NCBI RefSeq assembly: GCF_026262505.1
Contig: NC_067204.1
Location: forward strand, 4,993,797-5,057,796
Direction of reading: 5' to 3'
Length of the DNA stretch: 64,000 nucleotides
DNA from: Trichomonas vaginalis G3
Lineage: Eukaryota; Parabasalia; Trichomonadida; Trichomonadidae
In this document: piece after piece, positions 35,975 through 47,742 of the stretch
Position numbering within the stretch: the stretch's first letter is position 1
Layout of the letters: every line of letters begins with the position of its first letter
Made by a program: the position numbers and the translations under genes
The notes under the pieces: generated by a model
Database searches by the model: none
The model's input: the letters and a program-made list of their open reading frames with translations, nothing else
What the model was told of the DNA's origin: nothing

Positions 35975-37802
35975 GAAAGGTTTTCAACAAAGCTATACCT
36001 TAAAAATCTGTGCTTGTTATATCTGATCATTTGTGTGTTAGGGGAGGTAAATTTATTCCACTAGAGCAAATTTTTTCCGAGGTTTCTCATCGAATGAGAA
36101 ACCTCGGAACAACTCTTCAATAGTGTAATGAATTTGTGGTATTTGTCCTGCAAACAGCGAGAGAACTTGTCTGTAATTCGTTTATGATGAAGTTATCTGG
36201 ATGTCTCTCAGATGAGGAAGGAAGTCCAGAAAACTTCACCATAAGTTAATACTTGTGTATTTCTATGACTCTCTTCACGTCAGAGAATGTAAATTTACTC
36301 GAATAGGGCAAAGTTCTGCTCAAGTTTCTCATTTGATGAGAAACCTCGGAAGAACTTTGCCCTAAGGTAATGTATATGTGATTGTTGGCCCGCAGAGAAA
36401 CAAGGAATCTGTTTGTATTTCGTTTATGGTGAAGTTCTCGGATGTTCTCTCAAATTATATGGAAAATCAAGATAACTTCACCATAATTTGTTGTAGTTGT
36501 GATTCTCTGGCTCTTTGCCGGCCAGAAAACTAGAAAATAGTTTATAGTGGGAGTATGCTCGATGAATACCTACTCACTAAAAATATACGTTATTTTTTGT
36601 TTTCCTATGGGAAAATAGTTTTGATTTTTATACTATCGTATGCTTTGTTATTGCATGAATTGTCTATTTTCTTAATAAAAACTCATTTTTCCGTGTGATT
36701 CTGAATCAATGCATTCCAAAAAAGCGTTTTCCGCCTTTGAAACGTGAAAACACACATTGCATGAAGAATCAGAGAAGATTTTCTATCTTTCAATTTTTTA
36801 GACTTATTGAAATTTGATAATAACTCCAAATTAAGCTGATAAACTCATAGAGCACATAAAATAACACATGCCTATCATATTTGAATTTTCTAAAAATCTC
36901 CAAAAAAATCGCGTTTTAAAAATTTCGTAGTTAAAAAGTAAATTTTTCACGATAAAAAAATATAATTGGTTTTTTTTGGAATTCTTCGAGTTAGAAAATC
37001 TTCTCTGATTCTTCATGCAATGTGTGTTTTCACGTTTCAAAGGCGGAAAACGCTTTTTTGGAATGCATTGATTCAGAATCACACGGAAAAATGAGTTTTT
37101 ATTAAGAAAATAGACAATTCATGCAATAACAAAGCATACGATAGTATAAAAATCAAAACTATTTTCCCATAGGAAAACAAAAAATAACGTATATTTTTAG
37201 TGAGTAGGTATTCATCGAGCATACTCCCACTATAAACTATTTTCTAGTTTTCTGGCCGGCAAAGAGCCAGAGAATCACAACTACAACAAATTATGGTGAA
37301 GTTATCTTGATTTTCCATATAATTTGAGAGAACATCCGAGAACTTCACCATAAACGAAATACAAACAGATTCCTTGTTTCTCTGCGGGCCAACAATCACA
37401 TATACATTACCTTAGGGCAAAGTTCTTCCGAGGTTTCTCATCAAATGAGAAACTTGAGCAGAACTTTGCCCTATTCGAGTAAATTTACATTCTCTGACGT
37501 GAAGAGAGTCATAGAAATACACAAGTATTAACTTATGGTGAAGTTTTCTGGACTTCCTTCCTCATCTGAGAGACATCCAGATAACTTCATCATAAACGAA
37601 TTACAGACAAGTTCTCTCGCTGTTTGCAGGACAAATACCACAAATTCATTACACTATTGAAGAGTTGTTCCGAGGTTTCTCATTCGATGAGAAACCTCGG
37701 AAAAAATTTGCTCTAGTGGAATAAATTTACCTCCCCTAACACACAAATGATCAGATATAACAAGCACAGATTTTTAAGGTATAGCTTTGTTGAAAACCTT
37801 TC
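35975..37802. repeat. Large palindrome with about 810-bp arms (copy 2)
   Basis: Counterpart of 10019-11846. Both arms read TGCATGAATTG (left, about 36653) or its complement (right, about 37115), where both arms of copy 1 read TGCATGACTTG. The spacer is two bases longer in an A-run near 36902. Confidence 0.92.
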
Positions 37803-37899
37803 AACGAATGAGAAAGTTAGGAAAAACTCTACCTTATAAGATCAACTATAGAATTCATAGCTCTTTGAATACTAGGAAACATTAATGCAGTAGTTTAAG

Positions 37900-39632
37900 G
37901 CAAAGTTTTTCCGAGATCTACGAAGGATAGAGAGATCTCGGAAGAACTTTGCTCTGCACAAGTAATTTCAGAATCTATGGTCCTCTAAGGACCAGAGGAC
38001 GGTAATGTAAAAGAATGATGTCAATAGCAGATAAATAATAGCCTTAGAAGTTCAATACGTGCACAGTTTGACTACATTGCCCTAGTAGTTAGACTGTACA
38101 GGTATTGTACTTCTGGCCTAAAAAATCCTCATTGAAGACAATAGGTAGAAACTCAAATTGTTGATAAATATCCCAAAATATCATAAGAGAGCCCATTATT
38201 GTTACCTGGCTCCTTCCTGGCTTTCAAAGTCTGTAAACGAGAAGTCTTGGCTCTTGTGGTAATTGCTTCCAAGAGGTTTACTCAATTCGAGTAAAACTAT
38301 AAACCCTGTAACTGACATGTACTTCCTTGAATGGGCATTAAAAGTAATTTAACCTAACGAATAGTAACATGACTCTCGTAAACGAAAAAGAGAATTTGAC
38401 GCAGTCAAATCCTCTCTCTCAAAAAGTGGACTTTACATGGCAAATTTCAAATGCATGTAAGGTCCAATTTGATCAGTTTCAGGATGGAATTGGAGGCCAT
38501 GAGGTACTGACATTGCATCAGTATCTCATAGCCTCCAATCCCTTCAAAAAATGGGAGAAACTTTGGTCGAATAATTTAACATTCGGCCAAAGTTTCTCCC
38601 ATAATTAATGAGAATGAAAGGGTAAGAGGCATATAGGGTCACTATATACCTCTTACCCTTTCATTTTCATTTGGAGGTCAACAAACCCGGAGTTAATTGC
38701 AAACAATTAACTCCAAATTTGTTTATGTTAAGGAAGGAATTGGAGGGTAAGAGGTACATAGTATGAATATGTACCTCTTACCCTGCAATTCCTTCTAGAA
38801 AGTTCCAAAACTTTGGGTTAATTGCAAACTATTAACCCAAAGTTTTGGAACTTTCAAGTGGAGATGGAAGGCTTTGGGGTATATATTAATATAATATACC
38901 TCAAAGCCTTCCATCTCCACTACAAATGAGAGAAACTTTGTCCGAATAGTTTAACATTCGGACAAAGTTTCTCCCATTTTAAGAAGGAATTGGAGGGTAA
39001 GAGGTACATAGTATGAATATGTACCTCTTACCCTGCAATTCCTTCTAGAAAGTTCCAAAACTTTGGGTTAATTGCAAACTATTAACCCAAAGTTTTGGAA
39101 CTTTCAAGTGGAGATGGAAGGCTTTGGGGTATATATTAATATAATATACCTCAAAGCCTTCCATCTCCACTACAAATGGAGAAACTTTGTCCGAATAGTT
39201 TAACATTCGGACAAATTTTCTCCCATCTTTCAATGTAATTGCTACCTGTGAGGTACTGACTTGAAGTCAGTGCTTCACAGGTAGCAATATCCAAAAATTT
39301 AAAAACATTTTATCAGTTCGTTAGAGAACTAGAGCCTCCTAGGTACTGAACCAGAATCAGTGCCTAGGGGACTCTAGTGATCTATATAAATCTGAGAAAC
39401 TTTGAGGAAATTGTTCGACATTTCCTCAAAGTTTCTCAGCAATTTAGCGAGGAATGTTCGTTATCGTGTAGATATTTATAATATATACATGATAACAAAC
39501 ATTCCCCGCTAAAAGATGTAAAATCTTATAAGAAATAATTGCAAAAGAATAACAAATTGCAACAAATTTTATATGAAACTGAACCTTATGAGGTAGTGAT
39601 TCAAGATCACCGCCTCATAAGATTCAGTTTCA
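37900..39632. repeat. Array of about 18 consecutive stem-loops (copy 2)
   Basis: Counterpart of 11944-13676 (offset 25956) with the same order of hairpins and the same 250-bp internal duplication. Small differences fall near 39178 and 39216. Confidence 0.9.
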
Positions 39633-40426
39633 ATCTCAAGTATCTCAAAAGTAAGGCTCTATTTTTTGCCATGTAAAGTGTCACTTTACTGTCAAGCCGT
39701 TTTTATCGTTTTCGTTTACAACATGACCACTATTTTGATGACTAAGAAATGTAATTCATCAAATTGGCAGTTCGATGAATAATACCATGCAATCAACAAC
39801 TGGTTTGTTACAATTTGGCTTGATTCATCAAATTGGCGGTTTGATGAACCGAATATTGTAATCCAGACTAGGTCAGTTACAATTTGGCTTGATTCATCAA
39901 ATTGGCGGTTTGATGAACCGAATATTGTAATCCAGACTAGGTCAGTTGCTTGTTGGTCATAGATAATAATGACACCTTTCAGTTTTTGTTAAACATCTCA
40001 ATTATCCCGCCAAAAATTATTGGGTCTAAATTGGTTTTTATTATTATTATTTTCAGAAACAAACTAACTTGTTTTTTACGAATTTATCATTCATAAAGTC
40101 TTTATGATATATTTTCAACTTATAATGAATATGAAATTATAATTGTTATTTTGAAAAAAATTATTCATGATCAATTCATGATTTAACCAGTTCCTTCAAA
40201 TTAGGAGAGCATATTCAAATATAATCGCTCATTAAAATCAATTTTTATGTTTTTTTTTAAATCGAAATTATCTCATCATAAACCACGCAAACTGACTATT
40301 TGTTCTTATCACCATGTTACCAATATCAGAATTGTCTTTACAGCCAAAATTTCGCTCGATAAAAGTCCATCCAATAGTGAGATAATTGAGCAACTAACAT
40401 TTTTCCATATCACAAAAAACCTCCCC

Positions 40427-41640
40427 GACTCCACTCAAGACGTCACTTTTTTAATTTTGCGGTATCATATTTTTGGAAAATCTTTATGAATATTATATAA
40501 AAAGTCTCTTTAATATCTATATTTCATATTTTTATCGATTTTTAAAGTTTTGGCGAAAAGTATTCAATTATTTTTGCTATTTGGTCGGGTAAATGTCAGA
40601 TTTGCGACATTTTCTGATATGATATTCGGATTCTACGTTGATAATAATGCATATAGAATAAGGGTTTCGTTTTGCTAAAATTGTCACTTTTATAGCATAT
40701 TTGTTTTTGGATGTTTTGCGAAACCAAAAAAAAAAAAAACTATGATATACAATGTGTGTGTAAAGAAAATACTTTATTTACTAGTTAAAAAATCATTTGG
40801 TATTGATCAAGTTATTTTTTCTGGATAAGATATTATATGGATAATTGGATAGAAAATACAATTATATAATCTTGTACCTGGTTTAATTAAGCTAATTGTC
40901 ATCAGAAACTTGTAATTTTTATGAATTTCAGATTTTCTTTTCATTACTGCTTTTCTTAATAGGTCAAGTTCTTATTTACGTTATAAAGTATGATATTTAC
41001 AAATATCAAGTTATCATGTTTTTTGAGAAATTATGAGAAACAAACAAAAATGAAAAAGATAGGAATAGCAATGAATAGTGATGTGGGTATAGAAAATGTA
41101 AGAGATATGAATGCAAAGCAATCAGTATTTAGGACATTGACCATAGATTTCGAAAAAAAAATGCTGCATATTGAGCGAAAACTATGATTATATTATAAGG
41201 CTGTCATTTAAAGCATAATGAAACTATTCCCTTTTCATTTTAATCGAATAAGATAGTAAAGATTTTTGAATTAGCTAGAAACTGATGAGATGTTTTCACA
41301 AATCAGATTTTTAATCTCTATAATGCATAATTCACTCAATATCTCAATTTTGATATTGCGAGATATTTTTGCTATCGGTTTCGCAATTTTGACACAATAG
41401 CAAGAGGGTTCTATAAGCATTATTATCAACGTAGAATCTGAATATCATATCAGAAAATGTCGCAAATCTGACATTTACCCGACCAAATAGCAAAAATAAT
41501 TGAATACTTTTCGCCAAAACTTTAAAAATCGATAAAAATATGAAATATAGATATTAAAGAGACTTTTTATATAATATTCATAAAGATTTTCCAAAAATAT
41601 GATACCGCAAAATTAAAAAAGTGACGTCTTGAGTGGAGTC
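40427..41640. mobile_element. Nested non-autonomous inverted-arm element (copy 2)
   Basis: Counterpart of 14470-15684 with the same GACTCCACTCAAGACGTCAC termini and about 224-bp arms. It was therefore present before the large element was duplicated. Confidence 0.65.
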
Positions 41641-41718
41641 AAAGGTCGAAATTGCTAGCTAAATGTTTTTTTTAGCGAATTGCGTATTGTACGTTTTTTT
41701 CGCAAAACGAAACCCTTA

Positions 41719-41940
41719 AGTAAATACTTATATTACTTCTTTTGCAATATGTAAAGATGATATATAATTAACCATTAAAAATTGTCATTTTTATCGGATA
41801 ATTGAAATTTAAAAATAAACAAATTATAACACAAATCAATAATATATTTAATTGACAAATTATCAAGAATAATTGAATGATTATTTTTTGAAGTTTAATT
41901 GAAATTATTCAATTAAATCAATTATTTCAATTTTTTTCAA
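41719..41940 (+). repeat. Duplicated upstream region of GP63 genes 1 and 3
   Basis: Identical, as far as I can see, to 47521-47742 and placed the same way before the ATG of each gene. It is AT-rich and ends in TTTCAA directly before ATG. The match begins one base after the end of the composite element. Confidence 0.8.
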
Positions 41941-43859
41941 ATGTTTTTCTTGTTTGTTCTAGCGAATTCACACGCATTTCAATGTATGCATAATGAAAAT
42001 GAGTACTGGCTTGTTCCCAAAATAGATCTTGCTTCAATAAAGCATCAAAAGAGAAAATTAACAGAATCTTCATGGCGAAACATTCGTATTAAAATCGTCA
42101 CAGACTTTATCACATGGGAACTCGATGATGAATTTAAATGTAAGACCGTTGGGCAAACAATTTCATGGGAGCGTGGGACACATCTATGTACGGAAGATGA
42201 TTTTTTAAATGCTTCACGAAGAGCGAATTTTTAAGGACATTGGATAATGTTAGAATATATTTAGAGAAGTTACTCAAAGTGATACCCGTTACAGGATCGA
42301 TTACTATGGATTCGGCTGGTTCATATACTTTTACGTATTCTCCATTGAAAAGTTATACAGGCTATGATTTAATATTACCAGTCGTTCTTAAGAATTTCGG
42401 TGGTGATAGTCCTCTTGCAATGGCTGGTCCAACTGGTTATGAAAGAACATACAAGCGTCCAATTAGTGGAATTATATACTTAAATACAAAGAAAATTCCA
42501 GATAATACACAAAGTGAGTCAACATGGCAACGTTGGTACTTCCAAGTTTTAATTCACGAAATTTGTCATATACTTGGTGTTACTGGTTCAATGTTTTCTT
42601 CGTATCATCCATATGAGAACTCACAACCATATAGCAATCCAACATGTCAACTTACAATACACAAGAAGTCTTTCACATTCTTAACAACTCCTTATTCTCA
42701 CATCTTCGCGAAGAAACGATATGGTGTTGAAACATTCTCAAATGGAACTCACAGTTGTCCATCAGGTATCGAAATTGAAGACGGTGGTGGTGAAGGCACA
42801 TCTGGTTCCCACCTTGAAGGACGTGTTTTTTACTCAGATTTAATGACGGGAACTGTGATGTCTGATGCATCAGGGCCATTTCAACGACTTACAGATGCAG
42901 TGATGGCAATATTACAAGATACAGGAAATTACAAGTGTGATTGGAAATATGCACAACCACTTGTATGGGGTAATCCAGAATCAACAATTGGTGGCCAACC
43001 AATCAATGACTTTGCAACAGGTGTTCCGTCTAAAGTTTTTCCATCACATTACATGAAGAAACCAACCGGTGACAATCTTGGTGGAACGGGTTTTGACTTC
43101 AAAACATGGGGGAGTTCGTCGAGTGTTGTGAAAGACTCTGAGATTTCATGTCCAAGTAATGACATTAAATATCAGCAATATTGTGGTCCGGCTCGTTATG
43201 AATTTTATAATCCATCAAAAGCTGATTTGCCTGCAAAGAGATATCTTTATGACTATATAAATGTTGCATATCCCCAAGATAGCTGTCCTGATGGTCAAGC
43301 AATTTTGCCTGGAGCCACTCAATTTAGCAATGTTTTTGAATTATGTGCTCCATACAAATGTAATAAATATGATAGCTTTACACTGAACGTAACAACTCTC
43401 GGAAAAACAACTATTATAGAATGTAATAAGAGCAATGTTGGTGCAGCTTTTTCTTACGAAGTGCCTTCCTCATTTATTTCATATCCAAGAACAGCATATT
43501 GTGTTCATCCAGAAATATTCTGCAGATCAGTTAAACTTAATGAAATGAATTTTGTTGCAGATCCATTCGATCCAAACACAGTCCAACTTCAAGATCCATA
43601 TAAAACGCCATCTCCAACACCAAATACACCTGCGCTGAGCTCCCAAATAGAACCAACACCTGATCCAAATGAACCAAGTGAATCCGATGATTCTAAGTCA
43701 GATTCAGGTAAGAAAGGACTCTCAACCAAGATGTGGATCATCATTGGTGCATCGGTTGGGGCTGTTATTCTGATAATCCTTATTGTAACCATTATTGTGT
43801 GCAAGGTCAAAGGTAGTAAAGAGACGTCCAGTGATCATGATCAAGATTTATTTGTTTGA
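41941..43859 (+). pseudogene. GP63-like (leishmanolysin, M8) surface metallopeptidase 1, one frameshift
   Basis: The reading frame breaks at about 42230 because the T-run in GCGAATTTTTAAGG has one T fewer than gene 3; the rest (42240-43859, 539 aa) is open. Zinc site HEICH with a downstream SHLEGR His and a DLMTG Met-turn are intact, as is a cysteine-rich C-terminal half. A Pro/Ser/Asp stalk precedes one membrane helix and a short tail ending QDLFV. In the family these are cell-surface zinc endopeptidases acting on host or extracellular proteins. It could be a true pseudogene or a homopolymer sequencing error. A short signal peptide precedes the break. Confidence 0.85.
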
Positions 43860-43960
43860 ATTATCTTTTTTTGACCTTTTATTTAATTTATGATGCGTTA
43901 ACTAAAATGAATTATGATTTATAATAAAATATCAATTATTTATGTCAAAACAAAATATCC

Positions 43961-44092
43961 ATCTCGAGTTTTTCCATCTCATTACATGAAGAAACCAACC
44001 GGTGACAATCTTGGTGAATCAGGTTTTGACTTCAAGACATGGGAGTCTTCACCAGCTCTTATGAAAGACTCTGAAAATTCATGTCCAAGCAA
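43961..44092 (+). pseudogene. GP63 gene fragment
   Basis: About 130 bases match the segment of the GP63 genes encoding VFPSHYMKKPTGDNLG through the following Ser/Cys-rich region, then similarity stops at GCAAACG. It lies just downstream of GP63 gene 1 and is a remnant of another copy. Confidence 0.85.
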
Positions 44093-44114
44093 ACGTTTGC
44101 AGGAATCATATTAA

Positions 44115-44874
44115 TCACTTTGAACAAATCCGATTTATGCATTGAACTACACTACATAGAGATAAAATTAATAATTTTCATTTGAAATGTTGGTTATATG
44201 TCTAATTATATGGTATATAACATTTAACTCAACTTATGATAAAATAATGTTTTAAGATTAAGAAAATTTCTAACTATTTGCCCAAAGGTATGCACTACAT
44301 AAACTATATCGACAAAATAATGATTTCAAATGAACATTAAATTTAAATGAATAAGAGAGAAAAAATAAGTGAAATGTGATTAAAAATACTATACTACATA
44401 GTTGCTGACTGCGTAAGGAAGTGAGATGTACTTATCAATAGCACATCGTCAAGACAAGAGTGACTGATTTGACAGAATGTAACTTTTATGACAACGATCA
44501 ATTAATTTTTAATAATTTGTATACCAATATAGTAAATTTACTATTTAATCAACAACCGATTATCATAAATACAATTTTTTGTTTAAATTGAACAATTGAA
44601 TTATGCAAATTTATAAAAAAAGGTTTGTTTGTTCCATTTATATTAAAATTTTTACCTTCAAAAAAATTGAATGATATTCGTCTAAAAAGATAATTTAATG
44701 AAATCGAATATTAATATGAACTCGGATATAATTTACGATACATCCCATTTGAAATTCAAAGGTTGTAAAAATTGTTGTTCGATATATTCAAGCAAATATT
44801 GTTTAATATATTGAATTGAACAAGCCATAACACTTCCGCATTTTTTGAAGGTATGCAACAAATTCAATTTTATA
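44115..44874. other. AT-rich intergenic region between GP63 fragment and gene 2
   Basis: No gene is seen. It ends with AAATTCAATTTTATA before the ATG of GP63 gene 2, a TCA-containing leader similar in position to that of gene 3. Confidence 0.5.
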
Positions 44875-46808
44875 ATGTTTTTGTTGCTTTTTTTAGCCAA
44901 TTCTCATGAATTTAGATGCATGCATAATGAGAATGAAGATTGGCTCGTTCCAAAAATAGATCCTTCTTCAATAAAGCATCAAAAGAGAAAATTGCAAGAA
45001 TCTTCATGGCAAAACATTCGTATTAAAATTGTTACAGATTTCATCACAGGTGAACTCGATGATGATCTTAAATGTAAAAGTATCGGACAACAAATTTCAT
45101 GGAGATACGGCACAATTACATGTACAGAAGAAGATTTTTTAAATGCGTCACGAAAAGCGAATCTTTTAAGGACATTGGATAATGTTAGAATATATTTAGA
45201 GAAGTTGCTTAAAGTAATACCTGTTTCAGGCCCAATTACAATGGAGACTTCTTCATCGAACTCTTTTACATACTCTCCAAAGAAAAGTTATACAGGCTAT
45301 GATTTAATATTACCAGTTGTTCTTAGGAATTTCGGTAGTGATAGTCCTCTTGCAATGGCTGGCCCTACTGATTATGATTCTGTCTATAGTCGTCCAATCA
45401 GTGGCATTGTATACTTAAATACGAAGCAAATACCAGACAATACTCAAAGCGAATCAACATGGCAACGTTGGTTCTTCCAAGTTTTAATTCATGAAATTTG
45501 TCATGCACTTGGTGTTACTGATTCAATGTTTTCTTGGTATCATCCTTATGAGAACTCACAACCATATAACAATCCAACATGTCAACTTACAATACACAAG
45601 AAGTCTTTCACATTCTTAACAACTCCTTATTCTCACATCTTCGCGAAGAAACGATATGGTGTTGAAACATTCTCAAATGGAACTCACAGTTGTCCATCAG
45701 GTATCGAAATTGAAGACGGTGGCGGTTACGGAACAGCCGGTTCCCACCTTGAAGGACGTGCTTTCTATTCAGAGTTAATGACAGGAAGTTCGATGTCTGA
45801 TGCATCAGGTCCATTTGAGAGACTTACAGATGCAGTGATGGCAATATTACAAGATACAGGAAATTACAAGTGTGATTGGAGATATGCACAACCACTTGTT
45901 TGGGGTAATCCAGAATCAACAATTGGTGGCCAACCAATCAATGACTTTGCAACAGGTCCTCCATCTAAAGTTTTCCCCATCACTACATGAAGAAACCAAA
46001 TGGTGACAATCTTGGTGCCACAGGCTTCAACTTCAAGACATGGGGAAGTTGGCTTCCATTAAAAGCTGATTCTGAAATTTCATGTCCAAGCCAATTCATT
46101 AACTATCAACAATATTGTGGTCCAGCACGTTATGAGTTTTATAATCCGTTGAAAGCAGATTTTCAATACAACAAATATATTTTTGACTTCATCAATGTAA
46201 CATATCCTTCCAATAGTTGCCCAGATGGTCAAGCAATTTTACCTGGAGCATCTGAGTATGGAAATGTATACGATGTTTGTGGAACATATAAATGCAACAA
46301 ATATGATAGTTACACGATGAATGTAACTACATTTGAAAAAACAACCACAATCACATGCAATAAGAGCAATGTCGGTCAAGCATTCTATTATTATATTCCT
46401 GCCAGCTATGGTTATGTGTTAAGAGCAGCATATTGTGTCCATCCAGAAATATTCTGCAGAACAGTTAAACTTCATGAAATGAATTTTGTTGCTGATCCAT
46501 TCGATCCAAATTCAGTCCAACTTCAAGATCCATATAAAACACCAACTCCAACACCAAAGCCAACACCGAATACACAATCTTCAGGAGACTCAACATCAAG
46601 CACAAATGGATCAGGTGAATCAGGCAACAATGACTCCAAATCAAATAATGGAAAGAAAGGAATCTCATCTAAGGTGTGGATCATCGTTGGCGTCATTATC
46701 GGTGTAGTTGTTATTATCGCCCTTATTGTCACTATTATTGTTTGCAAAGCCAAAGGCAGTAAGGAAACAGCAAGCGATGACAAAATTAATAAGGATTTCT
46801 TAGTATAA
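44875..46808 (+). pseudogene. GP63-like surface metallopeptidase 2, one frameshift
   Basis: I choose ATG 44875 because MFLLLFLANSHEF aligns with the start of gene 3. The frame runs to about 45975, where TTTTCCCCATCACTACATG replaces the longer sequence of gene 3. The remainder is open in another frame (45987-46808, 273 aa). HEICH, the SHLEGR His and ELMTG are intact in the first part. The second part carries the Cys-rich region, a PTPTPKPTP stalk, a membrane helix (about 25 residues from KVWIIVG) and a tail ending KDFLV. The break separates catalytic domain from anchor, so a truncated protein without the anchor would result. Confidence 0.85.
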
Positions 46809-47520
46809 ATTTAATAATTTTTTTTTGACATGCAAGCTTTATCTCCCAATTTTCTATAATAAAAAGTTAATATTTTATAAATCTCTGCTTAGTTCCTAAC
46901 ATGGCTATTATACTCTTTTGCCATTAGAATAAAGATATGTTGATATTATCGGAGCGTTTAAAGAATAAAAATTTTAAGTCTTCAATTTTGGTTTGGTTTA
47001 AGTGCTTCTATCTCTCAATCTAAAAAAGATTGTAGCTATATATACTCGCATGGACTCATGCATAGAATTAGTATATTTTCACTGAATGAAAACAAATCTA
47101 TCTCCAGGAAAAAACCGAAAATTAGAGATTACAAAATTTTTTATGAACGACTAATGAAAGTCTCTAAATTTTAATTTTTATAGTATATTGCTCTAAACAA
47201 TGTTTGTAAAATTTATTGATATGTAATGATTTCATGATATTGTGATATCAATGTGTTTTGAATTAAAATTTGCTTGAAAACTAATAATCTGGACAAAAGA
47301 ATTGTGAAACAAAGTTTATTAATATTTTATAGAAGGATTATATAATAGAAATTGGTTATACTTACATTTTTGGTCAATCAATTTTGAAAACAAGAAGATT
47401 TTAACGATGCTAAAATATTAAAGCTTATAAGATATTGTGCTTATTTATGATTCTTTTTTGGATGTAATTCATGAATAAAAAAATTGATATCATTCTTTTT
47501 ATTTTTTCTTTAATCATTGG
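46809..47520. other. Intergenic region between GP63 genes 2 and 3
   Basis: AT-rich, with no coding frame and no repeat noted. From 47521 it continues as the duplicated upstream region. Confidence 0.5.
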
Positions 47521-47742
47521 AGTAAATACTTATATTACTTCTTTTGCAATATGTAAAGATGATATATAATTAACCATTAAAAATTGTCATTTTTATCGGA
47601 TAATTGAAATTTAAAAATAAACAAATTATAACACAAATCAATAATATATTTAATTGACAAATTATCAAGAATAATTGAATGATTATTTTTTGAAGTTTAA
47701 TTGAAATTATTCAATTAAATCAATTATTTCAATTTTTTTCAA

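Larger units (their letters stand above)
24583..41717. mobile_element. Composite MULE-associated repeat element, copy 2 (complete)
   Basis: About 17.1 kb, with both ends visible. The left end is 24583, shared as the inverted arm at 24277. The right end is the GCAAAACGAAACCCTTA sequence at about 41701-41717, immediately followed by sequence homologous to the region upstream of GP63 gene 3. Module order is as in copy 1. The UBA-like ORF is intact here, while the transposase remains broken. Confidence 0.72.
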
